Positions 17,910 through 27,900 of a stretch of DNA of 44,624 nt are shown here, in pieces. Below the pieces are notes generated by a model. The model had not been told where the DNA came from and did no database searches. It saw only the letters and a list, made by a program, of their open reading frames with translations. Source of the stretch: Sandaracinaceae bacterium (GTDB taxonomy: Bacteria; Myxococcota_A; Polyangia; Polyangiales; JADJQN01); the NCBI GenBank assembly GCA_016712745.1, contig JADJQN010000002.1, positions 1 to 44,624 of the forward strand, given 5' to 3'. Positions within the stretch are counted from its first letter, which is position 1; each line of letters opens with the position of its first letter. A program made the translations under genes and the position numbers.

Positions 17910-20852
17910 ATGAGTGTATTGCATCGGGTTGGTCTCGTCGGTCTCTTCGTTCTTCTTGGCGCATGCAGCGACACTTCTGCGACACTTCAAATCAACGTGA
18001 TCACGGGCCTGGTGCCGGGCCCTGAGTTCCGCATCGTTCAGACCCAGCTGCTCGATGCACCGTCGGCGGGCCATGCGTCGCACGTTCTCGAACAGAATGA
18101 GGCGATCGCGCGTTTCGGAATGGACTACGCGCATGGACAGCGTGTTGCTTCCTTCACTCTCGCAGATGGTGCGTATCGGGTGCGCGTACGCCTGATGCGT
18201 CCGAATGGAAGCTTTCTCGTTGAGCGCACCATGGCCATCACGCTCGCGGGCGATACGGTGTTGCCGGTGCACATCACACGCGATTGCGTGGGCGTTGAAT
18301 GTCCTGCGCCGGGGGGCTCAGCAGAGCTCAACACGTGCTTAGAAGGACGCTGTGTCGATGAGCGCTGCTCTCTCGAGGCACCGGTTTACTGTCCTGACAT
18401 TCTCTTTTGTAACGAGGCCTCACAGTGTGGAGACGTCGCTTCATGTGCTGAGCAAGCGTGCGTCCAAGGCGTGTGCACCCCCAACAGCAAGCAATCGATT
18501 TGCGACTCGGACCAATGGTGCAACCCAGACCCCGGCGCCGGTTGCGAGCCGCTGACGCCGATGCTCGGCAACGAAATCGTGTGCGGAACGATTTGTGTAG
18601 CGCCAGGCGAGGCATGTCGTTTTGGTTACTGGAACTGTCGCGACGGGTTCGCGCCTTTCTGCGATGACCTACTCAACCGACCTTCCGGCCACGTTTGCGG
18701 TGTCGGGCGTGTTTGCGATAGCGAAGCACAGTGTGTCGTTCCAAGCGCGAGCACGCCCGGTATCCTTGTCACGCCGACCGCGGGTCTTGTCACGAGCGAA
18801 TCCGGTGCATCTGCGATGTTCTCGATACGCCTTGCGACACGCCCGAGCGCAGACGTCACCATCGACTTGTCGAGTAGCGATGCAAGCGAAGGCGTCGCCG
18901 CCCCCGCGAGTGTGGTGCTCACGCCGGACGATTGGGACGCTGAGCATGTCGTTGTCGTCACGGGCGTCGACGATCCGTTCGCCGATGGAGATATCGCGTA
19001 CACCGTTGTGATTGAGCCCGCAGTGAGCGACGACGCCGACTACAACGGATTCGATGCGGACGATGTAAGCGCGTCCAACATCGACAACGACGTCATCGAT
19101 GTCACAGTGACGCCGTCGAGTGGCCTCGTCACTACAGAACAGGGCGGCGAGGCGAGCTTCACAGTTGTGCTCACGTCGCAGCCGACCGCGAGCGTGAGCA
19201 TTTCGGTGATCAGCAGCGACACGATGGAAGGCACGGTCTCTCCATCAAGCGTGACATTCACGACGATGGATTGGTCAACACCGCAAACGGTCACCGTCAC
19301 AGGAGTGAACGATTTCATTCTAGATGGGGATACCGCGTACAGCATCGTTACGGGGAACGCCGTGAGCGCCGACACTGGCTACGACGGTCGGTCGGTCGCC
19401 GACGTGTCAGTGACGAATCGAAGCATCAGCTACATCAAAGCCTCGAACACCGGCGCTGCCGACTATTTCGGTTGGGCTATTGCGTTGTCGTCGGACGGCA
19501 ACACACTCGCAGTCGGGGCCTACGGCGAGTCTAGCAACGCGACCGGAATCGACGGCAACCAAACCGACAACTCCGCTGGCCGTGCAGGAGCTGTGTACAT
19601 CTACACGCACGCGGGCTCCGCGTGGATCCAGCAGGCTTACCTCAAAGCCTCGAACACGGGGACGAACGAGCAGTTCGGCTATTCGTTGGCACTGTCGTCG
19701 GACGGCAACACGCTCGCGGTCGGGGCTAACCAAGAACACAGCAACGCGACCGGAATCGACGGCAACCAAGCCGACACCTCGGCTGGAGCTGCGGGGGCAG
19801 TCTATGTCTTCACACGCGCGGGCTCCGCGTGGACCCAACAGGCGTACGTCAAAGCCTCGAACACCGACGCTTCCGACTACTTCGGTTACTCCGTCGCGCT
19901 GGCCTCGGATGGCAACACGCTCGCGGTGGGGGCATGGAGCGAGGACAGCATTGCCATCGGCATCGCTGGAAACCAAGCCGACAACTCGGCTGGGAATTCC
20001 GGCGCGGCGTACGTCTTTGTGCGCGCGGGCTCTGTGTGGACTCAACAGGCGTATGTCAAATCGTCGAACACAGGCGCGGGCGACGACTTCGGTACCTCTA
20101 TCGCCCTGTCGTCGGACGGCAACACGCTTGCGATCGGAGCCCAGGGGGAAAAAAGCAATGCCACAGGTGTCGGTGGCGGCCAAGCCGATAACTCCGCTAC
20201 ATTTGCAGGCGCGGCGTACGTTTTGACGCGCGTAGGCGCGGTGTGGAGCCAACAGGCGTACGTCAAAGCTTCGAACACGGACGCTTTCGACTTGTTCGGC
20301 TACGCGGTTGCCCTCTCGTCGGACGGCAACACGCTCGCGGTCGCGGCGCAAAATGAGGGCAGCAACGCCACAGGCATCGATGGCGATCAAGCCGACAACT
20401 CCTCGATGTATGCGGGAGCTGTGTACGTTTTTACGCGGGCGGGCGCAGTGTGGAGCCAACAGGCGTACGTCAAAGGCTCGAACACCGAAGTGGACGACTC
20501 CTTCGGTACTTCTGTCGCGTTGTCTTCTGACGGCAACATGCTGACGGTCGGTGCATTCGGCGAGGCGAGCAACGCTCGTGGTATCGACGGCGACCAAGCG
20601 GACAACTCCGCCATGTACGCAGGAGCTGCATACGTTTTCACTCGCGCGGGCGCAGCGTGGGTGCAACAGTCGTACGTCAAAGCCTCGAACACCGACGCGA
20701 ACGCTCAATTCGGTCGCGCCGTCGCCATGTCCGCGGATGGCAGTACGGTTGCAATCGGCTCATTCGCTGAGGCAAGTGGTGCGACCGGCATCGATGGCAA
20801 CCAAGCTGACAACTCCGCGGCTGCTGCTGGAGCCGTGTATGTGTATCAATAG
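17910..20852 (+). CDS. Stalk-and-propeller lipoprotein 5: LVPG/Cys-rich, 2 Calx-beta-like, 7 FG-GAP blades
   Basis: ATG 17910 is chosen over ATG 17898 because it aligns with the start of the paralogue at 29436 (MSVLHRVGL with MNPLRRVGL). 980 residues; lipobox LGAC, Cys19. Residues 20-140 are the LVPG domain (INVITGLVPGPEF), and 140-282 are Cys-rich. Residues 283-507 are only two Calx-beta-like repeats, the shortest stalk of the family. Residues 508-980 are seven FG-GAP blades; the last ends VYVYQ. The N-terminal 280 residues are almost the same as those of the 29436 product, yet the stalks differ (two versus four repeats). This shows gain or loss of stalk repeats after duplication. Confidence 0.86.
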   Translation: MSVLHRVGLVGLFVLLGACSDTSATLQINVITGLVPGPEFRIVQTQLLDAPSAGHASHVLEQNEAIARFGMDYAHGQRVASFTLADGAYRVRVRLMRPNGSFLVERTMAITLAGDTVLPVHITRDCVGVECPAPGGSAELNTCLEGRCVDERCSLEAPVYCPDILFCNEASQCGDVASCAEQACVQGVCTPNSKQSICDSDQWCNPDPGAGCEPLTPMLGNEIVCGTICVAPGEACRFGYWNCRDGFAPFCDDLLNRPSGHVCGVGRVCDSEAQCVVPSASTPGILVTPTAGLVTSESGASAMFSIRLATRPSADVTIDLSSSDASEGVAAPASVVLTPDDWDAEHVVVVTGVDDPFADGDIAYTVVIEPAVSDDADYNGFDADDVSASNIDNDVIDVTVTPSSGLVTTEQGGEASFTVVLTSQPTASVSISVISSDTMEGTVSPSSVTFTTMDWSTPQTVTVTGVNDFILDGDTAYSIVTGNAVSADTGYDGRSVADVSVTNRSISYIKASNTGAADYFGWAIALSSDGNTLAVGAYGESSNATGIDGNQTDNSAGRAGAVYIYTHAGSAWIQQAYLKASNTGTNEQFGYSLALSSDGNTLAVGANQEHSNATGIDGNQADTSAGAAGAVYVFTRAGSAWTQQAYVKASNTDASDYFGYSVALASDGNTLAVGAWSEDSIAIGIAGNQADNSAGNSGAAYVFVRAGSVWTQQAYVKSSNTGAGDDFGTSIALSSDGNTLAIGAQGEKSNATGVGGGQADNSATFAGAAYVLTRVGAVWSQQAYVKASNTDAFDLFGYAVALSSDGNTLAVAAQNEGSNATGIDGDQADNSSMYAGAVYVFTRAGAVWSQQAYVKGSNTEVDDSFGTSVALSSDGNMLTVGAFGEASNARGIDGDQADNSAMYAGAAYVFTRAGAAWVQQSYVKASNTDANAQFGRAVAMSADGSTVAIGSFAEASGATGIDGNQADNSAAAAGAVYVYQ

Positions 20853-20873
20853 CTGTTCCCGATTGCATGCGAG

Positions 20874-20936
20874 GACAATGGAAGGCGTCTCGTGCCTCCT
20901 CGCGCGCGAAATTTCTACGAGGCACGCACCATTGTC
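20874..20936. terminator. Long two-part hairpin after the 17910 gene
   Basis: GACAATGG (20874-20881) pairs with CCATTGTC (20929-20936), and CGTGCCTC (20891-20898) pairs with GAGGCACG (20919-20926). Two perfect 8-bp stems are separated by unequal bulges of 9 and 2 bases, with a 20-base loop. It begins 22 bp after the stop codon. There is no U-run, so it may be a factor-dependent terminator, an mRNA-stabilising structure or a decayed small inverted-repeat element. Confidence 0.5.
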
Positions 20937-21052
20937 GGGCGCTGCGAGCGTTCACGCGACAACGCGCTGATTTGCATCTCGTTCGCCGCGTGCGGAATGC
21001 GCGCAACGTATGGTTCAGACGCGGCCAAAAGCTCGCATCCGCAGAAGGGCTG

Positions 21053-21097
21053 ATGATACGGTGCGAATCGTACGCAGCCGGCGTTAGAGGAGTTTGC
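21053..21097 (+). promoter_or_regulatory. Leader shared with the 11545 gene, with RBS
   Basis: ATGATACGGTG (21053-21063) is identical to the element at 11497-11507. It is followed by GCAGCCGG and by AGAGGAG (21086-21092), the ribosome site for ATG 21098. GCAGCCGG..GGAG also precedes the 34730 gene, so three paralogues carry related leaders. Confidence 0.42.
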
Positions 21098-24000
21098 ATG
21101 TCGAAGCAGTTGTGGATTGTGTTGGCGATGCTTGCGCTCGCGGGATGCGGACGCATTGGTTATATGTCGTTTGAGCGGAACGACGATGCCGCCGTGATGA
21201 GCGACATGAGCGACGTCGACATGAACGCAGCGGACGCCTCCGACGCGGATGCAGGAGACGCTGGCGAAGTGACGGCGCCTCAAGTGATCGTCGCACCGAC
21301 GAGCGGCCTCGTGACAACCGAAGCAGGCGGCACCGACATATTCACGATTCGCCTGAGCACGGCACCGCTTGCCGATGTTGTTGTGTCGTTGACGAGCGAC
21401 ATGCCAGCCGAGGCGACAGTATCGCCGTCCACGGTCACATTCACACCCGCCAACTGGGCCTCTTCGCAGATCGTAACCGTGACCGGCGTAGACGACGCGC
21501 TCGCTGACGGAGATGCGCCATTTACGATTGTGACTAGCAACGCGAGCAGCGGCGATGCGGACTACGACGGCTTCGATGTGCAGGACGTTACCGGCGTCAA
21601 TCTTGACGACGACACGCTTGGTGTACTCGTATCACCGACTTCCGGTTTGCTCACGTCGGAAGGTGGCGGCACCGCGACATTTACGGTCGTGCTCCGATCA
21701 CAGCCGCTCGCTGATGTCGTCTTTGGTTTCACGAGCACCTTGGTGAGCGAGGGCACCGTATTGCCGTTAGTCGCGACGTTCACGCCGATCAACTGGAACG
21801 TCCCGCAAACAATCGCTGTGACCGGCGTTGATGACGCTGTCGCCGATGGCAACCAAGCGTACGAAGTCGTGGTGCACGTGTCATCGAGTGCCGACGCGAC
21901 GTATGCCGCTGTTGCCGACCAGCATGTCGAACTTACGAACATCGATGACGAAAGTCCTGGCGTCACCGTTAGTCCGACGTCGGGTCTTACGACGACCGAA
22001 GCGGGCGGCACCGCGACATTTCTCGTGGTCCTCAACTCGCAGCCGACCGACGATGTGAGTGTCGCTTTGGCGTCGGACACGCTGCTTGAGGGAACGGTGT
22101 CACCGATGTCCGTCACGTTTACGACAATGAACTGGTCCACGCCGCAAACAGTCACGGTGACGGGCGTGGACGACTTCGTCGCCGACGGCAATGCGGCCTA
22201 CTTGATCGTCACCGAGAACTCGGTAAGCGCCGATCCGATTTACAGCGACCTGACCGTCGCCGACGTATCTGTGACGAACAACGACAACGACGTTGCCGGT
22301 GTCACCGTGTCGCCGACGAGCGGTCTTGTCACGACTGAAGCGGGCGGCACGGACACCTTCACCCTCGTGCTCACTTCGCAGCCGACGGCGAGTGTGAGCG
22401 TCTCGCTGACGAGCAGCAATACACTGGAGGGGACCGTTTCTCCGGCGAGCGTGACCTTCACGACAATGGACTGGTCCACGCCGCAAACTGTCACAGTCAC
22501 AGGCGTGAACGACTTCGTCGCCGACGGAGACGTTGGATACACGATCGTCACGGGCGCAGCGGTAAGCGCTGACACGGTCTACACCGGTGTGGTGGTCGAT
22601 GATGTGTCGGTGACCAACAATGACAACGACACCGCCGGCGTCACAGTGACTCCCATCTCTGGCCTCACGACGACCGAAACGGGCGCCACGGCGACGTTCA
22701 CCGTCGTGCTCGATTCGCAACCGACGGCAAGCGTGAGCGTTTCGCTGACGAGCAGCAATACGCTGGAGGGCACCGTCTCTCCGGCAAGCGTGACGTTCAC
22801 CACAGCAAACTGGTCGATGCCGCAAACCGTCACTGTCACAGGCGTCGATGACTTCGTCGCCGACGGCAATGTCGCGTACACGATCGTCACGGGTGCGGCG
22901 GCAAGCGCCGACCCTGTCTACAACAGTCTTGGCGTCGACGATGTATCGCTGACCAACATCGATAACGAACTCGCCGGTGTCACGGTCAGTCCGACGTCGG
23001 GCCTACGGACAAGCGAAGCGGGCGCGATGGCCAGCTTCACCATCGTGCTCAACTCGCAGCCGACAGCAAGCGTGAGCATTTCTCTGATGAGCAGCAACAC
23101 GATGGAGGGCACGGTTGCTCCAGCGAGCCTGATGTTCACCACGGTAAACTGGTCTACGCCGCAAACGGTCACGGTCACAGGTGTGAACGATTTCCTTCCG
23201 GACTTGAATATTGCGTACACGATCGTCACTGGGAACACCGTGAGCGGCGACGCAGGCTACAACGGTCTGGTGGTGGACGATGTAGCGGTAATCAACGGGA
23301 TGTTCATTAACTACATCAAAGCATCGAACACCGAGACGAACGACGAATTCGGCTCTTCGGTCGCGATGTCTGCGGACGGAAACACCCTCGCGGTGAGCGC
23401 GACGGGTGAGCGCAGCAATGCTACCGGCATCGACGGCAACCAAGCCGATAACTCCGTCGTCACGGCAGGCGCGGTATATGTCTACACGCGCACAGGCTCC
23501 GTATGGATGCAGCAGGCATACCTCAAAGCGTCGAACACCGGCTCCGGCGATAGCTTCGGCTACTCCTTGGCGTTGTCCTCGGATGGCAGCACACTCGCGG
23601 TCTCGGCGCTCGGTGAGGCAAGCAACGCCACCGGCATCGGCGGCAACCAAGCTGACAACTCCGCCGGCTTGGCAGGAGCAGTGTACGTCTTCACGCGCGC
23701 GAGCTCAGTATGGAGCCAGCAGGCCTACGTCAAAGCTTCGAACAGCGCAGCGGGCGACGGCTTCGGCTGGTCTGTGAGCTTGTCTTCGGACGGCAACACA
23801 CTCGCGGTCGGAGCAGTCGGTGAGGACAGCAATGCCACCGTTATCAATGGCGTCCAAGCCGATAACTCTGCTTTAGGTGCAGGGGCTGTGTACGCGTTCA
23901 CGCGAGCGGGCTCGGTGTGGACCCAACAAGCGTACGTAAAGGCTTCGAACACAGAAGCGACCGACCGCTTCGGCTGGTCTGTTAGCTTGTCTTCGGACGG

Positions 24001-24733
24001 CAACACGTTAGCGGTCGGAGCCTACGGTGAGAGCAGCAGCGCCACGGGCATTGGGGGCGACCAAGCCAACAATTCCGTAGCGGACTCGGGAGCCGTATAC
24101 GTCTTCACGCGTGCGGGGGTGATCTGGACTCAACAAGCCTATGTCAAGGCGTCGAACACCAACGCGAGTGACACCTTCGGCTTCTCGGTCGCCGTGTCCT
24201 CGGACAGCAACACGCTCGCGGTCGGGGCTCGCGATGAGGATAGCAACGCTGGCGGCATCAACGGCGACCAAACCAACAACTCCGCGGCGAATGCGGGCGC
24301 TGTGTACGTCTTCACACGCGCGGGCTCGGTGTGGACGCAAGAGGCTTACGTCAAGGCGTCGAACAGCGGGGGGGGCGACCTCTTCGGCTCCTCCGTTGCT
24401 TTGTCCTCGAATGGCAACACGCTCGTCGTCGGCGCTTTGGGCGAGGCGAGCAACGCTACTGACGTTAACCTCAGCCAAACGGATAACTCCGCTTCGGGTT
24501 CGGGAGCCGCATACATCTTCGTGCGCGCCCTCTCCGTGTGGAGCCAAGCAGGGTACGTCAAAGCGTCGAACACCGACGCCGGTGACCACTTCGGCACCTC
24601 GCTCGCATTGTCTTCGGATGGCAACACGCTCGCCGTCGGCGCGCCGAATGAATCTAGCAACGCCACCGGCATCGGTGGAAACCAAGCTAACAATTCCGCC
24701 ACCTCGGCAGGCGCTGTGTACGTCTATCCGTAG
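21098..24733 (+). CDS. Stalk-and-propeller lipoprotein 6: 6 Calx-beta-like, 7 FG-GAP blades
   Basis: The AGAGGAG ribosome site and lipobox LAGC (Cys17), followed by GRIGY, fix the start. 1,211 residues. The spacer runs to residue 61, with DMSDVDMN and DAGDAGE as in the 8293 product. Residues 62-737 hold six Calx-beta-like repeats; repeats 4 and 5 are very similar at the DNA level and probably arose by recent duplication. Residues 738-1211 hold seven FG-GAP blades; blades 3 and 4 share FGWSVSLSSDGNTLAVGA. The protein ends VYVYP. In the sixth stalk repeat the terminal acidic triplet is replaced by VINGMFINY leading into the head. Confidence 0.86.
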   Translation: MSKQLWIVLAMLALAGCGRIGYMSFERNDDAAVMSDMSDVDMNAADASDADAGDAGEVTAPQVIVAPTSGLVTTEAGGTDIFTIRLSTAPLADVVVSLTSDMPAEATVSPSTVTFTPANWASSQIVTVTGVDDALADGDAPFTIVTSNASSGDADYDGFDVQDVTGVNLDDDTLGVLVSPTSGLLTSEGGGTATFTVVLRSQPLADVVFGFTSTLVSEGTVLPLVATFTPINWNVPQTIAVTGVDDAVADGNQAYEVVVHVSSSADATYAAVADQHVELTNIDDESPGVTVSPTSGLTTTEAGGTATFLVVLNSQPTDDVSVALASDTLLEGTVSPMSVTFTTMNWSTPQTVTVTGVDDFVADGNAAYLIVTENSVSADPIYSDLTVADVSVTNNDNDVAGVTVSPTSGLVTTEAGGTDTFTLVLTSQPTASVSVSLTSSNTLEGTVSPASVTFTTMDWSTPQTVTVTGVNDFVADGDVGYTIVTGAAVSADTVYTGVVVDDVSVTNNDNDTAGVTVTPISGLTTTETGATATFTVVLDSQPTASVSVSLTSSNTLEGTVSPASVTFTTANWSMPQTVTVTGVDDFVADGNVAYTIVTGAAASADPVYNSLGVDDVSLTNIDNELAGVTVSPTSGLRTSEAGAMASFTIVLNSQPTASVSISLMSSNTMEGTVAPASLMFTTVNWSTPQTVTVTGVNDFLPDLNIAYTIVTGNTVSGDAGYNGLVVDDVAVINGMFINYIKASNTETNDEFGSSVAMSADGNTLAVSATGERSNATGIDGNQADNSVVTAGAVYVYTRTGSVWMQQAYLKASNTGSGDSFGYSLALSSDGSTLAVSALGEASNATGIGGNQADNSAGLAGAVYVFTRASSVWSQQAYVKASNSAAGDGFGWSVSLSSDGNTLAVGAVGEDSNATVINGVQADNSALGAGAVYAFTRAGSVWTQQAYVKASNTEATDRFGWSVSLSSDGNTLAVGAYGESSSATGIGGDQANNSVADSGAVYVFTRAGVIWTQQAYVKASNTNASDTFGFSVAVSSDSNTLAVGARDEDSNAGGINGDQTNNSAANAGAVYVFTRAGSVWTQEAYVKASNSGGGDLFGSSVALSSNGNTLVVGALGEASNATDVNLSQTDNSASGSGAAYIFVRALSVWSQAGYVKASNTDAGDHFGTSLALSSDGNTLAVGAPNESSNATGIGGNQANNSATSAGAVYVYP

Positions 24734-24805
24734 CGTTGGCGAGCGCTTCTAGATCAGCCGCGCGTCGCAACTCGTGGCTTTTCGTCATTCGACGTCTTTG
24801 CGCTG

Positions 24806-24825
24806 GAGGCGCGGACGCGCGCCTC
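24806..24825. terminator. GC-rich hairpin downstream of the 21098 gene
   Basis: GAGGCGCG (24806-24813), a four-base loop GACG, then CGCGCCTC (24818-24825) make a perfect 8-bp stem, followed by the T-rich GTTGCTCCTTGTTG. This is a reasonable intrinsic terminator, 72 bp after the stop at 24733 and before the next promoter. Confidence 0.5.
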
Positions 24826-24870
24826 GTTGCTCCTTGTTGCCACGTCGCAGGCGCGGGCCATCAGCGAAGA

Positions 24871-24907
24871 TTTCACGCTCGCGCGCCTCGCTGCTAAGCT
24901 GCGCATC
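24871..24907 (+). promoter_or_regulatory. Candidate promoter giving a leaderless mRNA for the 24908 gene
   Basis: TAAGCT (24895-24900) ends 7 bases before ATG 24908, so a transcript from it would begin at or next to the start codon. No ribosome site precedes this ATG. A weak -35-like TTTCAC lies at 24871-24876 with an 18-bp spacer. Confidence 0.3.
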
Positions 24908-27900
24908 ATGCGAACGTCCTCCCCTGTCTTTCTTGGTCACGCGATGTTCGCATTCACGATGCTGCTCGCCGCCGGTTGCGGTCGCATTGGTTATGAGGCT
25001 CACGATCGCCCGTTGACGGATGCGGGCAGCAACGATTCTTCATTCTCGGATAGCGACGTTTTTGATGCGAGCGACTCGAGTGACGACCTTGGCACCACCG
25101 ATGCCGGTGACGCAGGCGAAGTCCTCGATGCTGGTGACGCTGGTGAAGATCTCGACGCCGGCGACGGTGGAACGCCTGAGATCGCATCCGTCATTGTCGA
25201 ACCGCAGTCCGGTCTCGTCACCACTGAGCTTGGTGGCACCGATTCATTTGCAGTTCATCTCGGAAGCGCGCCGACGGCCGACGTGATTATCCAGCTATCG
25301 AGCAGCGATCCACTTGAGGCGAGCATTTCGCCGACGGAGCTTACGTTCACGAGTAGCAACTGGGAGTCGACACAGACTATCACCGTGACAGGCGTTGCGG
25401 ACGGCGTACCTGATGGCAACAAGGCGTTCACCATCTTCACCGCTCCGTGCATCAGTCCAGACGTTCTATACAATGATTTAGATCCCGCAGACGTGACCGG
25501 CACGAACTACGATGACGCAACGCCGGGGATCCTCGTCGAGCCGACGAGCGGCCTTGTCACGACGGAGGCCGGCGGCACCGCGACATTCACTCTCGTGCTG
25601 CTATCGCAGCCGACGACGGACGTCGCCATTGCCCTGAGCGTCAGCGATATGACGGAGGGCAGCCTCTCGAGCGCATCGGCAGTGTTCACGTCGATAAATT
25701 GGAACGTACCACAAGAGATCACCGTCACCGGCGTGAACGATTTTCTGCAGGACGGAAACATCGCGTACGAGGTCATGGTCGGTCCTGCGAGTGGCGACGA
25801 CGGGTATATCGGCATCGTCGGGTCGAGCGTATCGGTGACCAACATCGACGACGATTCTGCGGGCTTTAACGTCGCCGCATTGACTGGACTGACGAGCGAA
25901 GTGGGAACGTCCGACACCGTGACGGTCACGCTGAGTTCGCAGCCGACAGCATCGGTGAACGTTACTATCACCAGCAGCGACACTTCAGAAGGAACGGTGT
26001 CGCCCATCTTCCTAAGTTTCTCTCCCGCCAATTGGAATACGCCGCGCACGGTGACGGTGACTGGCGTCGACGATGCGCTCGCGGATGGCAACATCGACTA
26101 CAACGTGACCTTCACGATCGCAGCCACCGCGGATGCAGACTACATGGCACTTGCGCCGCAGAGCGTCGCTTACACGAATATCGACGACGACACGCCTGGG
26201 ATCACCGTCAGTCCCATGACGGGCCTTGTCACGACGGAAGCCGGCGGCACGGCGACGTTCTCGGTTGCGTTGAACACGCCGCCGACATCGTCGGTGACGA
26301 TTTCGTTTAGCTCGGACTTGCTTTCGGAGGGCACAGTCTCTCCAGCAAGCTACACGTTTACGCCTCTCACGTATGGCGCTCGCATAGTGACCGTCACGGG
26401 TGTGAATGATTTCGTTGCAGACGGCGCGCGCGAGTACCACATTGTGACGGCGGCCGCGGTTAGCACGGACCTCACGTATAGTGGGATGGACTCATCCGAC
26501 GTGACGGTGACGAATCTCGACAACGATACAGCATCCGTTTTGGTGTCGCCCGTTGCGGGACTCACGACGAGCGAATCAGGCGGCACCGCTTCATTCACGG
26601 TGCGTCTGACTTCGCAGCCGAGCGCAAACGTCAGCATCTCGTTGATGAGCTCCGACACGAGCGAAGGCACCATTTCGCTCGCTGGTCTGACCTTCACGTC
26701 CGGAAACTGGAGCGTGCCGCAGACGGTCGTCGTGACGGGTGTGAACGACGCTCTTGTGGACGGGAACATCGCCTACAGCATTGTGACCGGAAACGCTGTC
26801 AGCACGGACATGGGGTACAGCAGCTTGATCGTCGCTGACGTCTCGCTTACTAACCTGGACAACGACTTCGCAGCGGTTTCGGTTTCACCAACTTCGGGTC
26901 TTGTCACAACCGAACTGGGCGGTACGGCAAGCTTCACGATGGCGCTGACCGCCATGCCGACGGCAAACGTCAGCATCTCATTGGTGAGCGGAAACTCGAT
27001 GGAGGGCACCGTTTCTCCGGCCAGCGTGACCTTCACATCAGGAAACTGGAACATGCCGCAGACGGTCACTGTGACGGGCGTGGACGATTTGGTCGCGGAC
27101 GGCAGCGTTGCATACACGATCGTGACAGGTGCCGCGGTGAGTACCGATCTTGCCTACAGCGGTCTCGCGGTCGCCGATGTATCAGTGATCAATACCGACA
27201 ACGAAAGCCCAGGTGTCACCGTCAGTCCCACGTCTGGCCTCACGACGACTGAAGCAGGCGGCACGGCGACCTTCACGATCGTTCTTACGTCGCAGCCGAC
27301 AGCCAGCGTGAGCGTTTCATTGATCAGCAGCAACACGCTGGAGGGCACTGTGTCTCCGGCAAGCGTGACCTTTACTTCGGTGAATTGGTCGATGCCGCAA
27401 ACGGTCACGGTGACTGGCGTGAACGATTTCGTTGTAGATGGAGACGTTGCATACACGATCATCACGGGAAACGCCGTGAGCGCCGACACCGGCTACAGTG
27501 GTCGCGTGGTCTCCAATGTGTCGGTAACCAACAACGACAACGACGTCGATGTCACCGTCAGTCCCACGTCCGGCCTCAGGACCACTGAAGCCGGGGGCAC
27601 GGCGACCTTCACCCTCGTGCTCACTTCCGAACCGACGGACAACGTGAGCATTTCGCTGATGAGCAGCGACACAACTGAGGGCACGGTCTCTCCGATGAAC
27701 GTGACCTTCACCACCGCAAATTGGTCCATGCCGCAGACGGTCACGATCACCGGCGTGAACGATTTCGTGATGGACGGGGACGTCGCATACACCATCGTCA
27801 CCGGAAACGCCGTGAGTGCCGACGCTCGGTACAGTGGTTGGGTGGTCGCAGATGTCACGGCGACCAATCAAGGCGTCAACTATATCAAAGCGTCGAACAG

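Noticed and set aside
19407..20708. Long open frames antisense to the FG-GAP blades (also about 27317-28495, 7149-7847 and 10564-11262), with repeated Arg/Val-rich text
   Set aside because: They mirror the repeated blade codons and have the same 67-codon period. No signal, ribosome site or known domain was seen. They arise from codon bias on the real strand.
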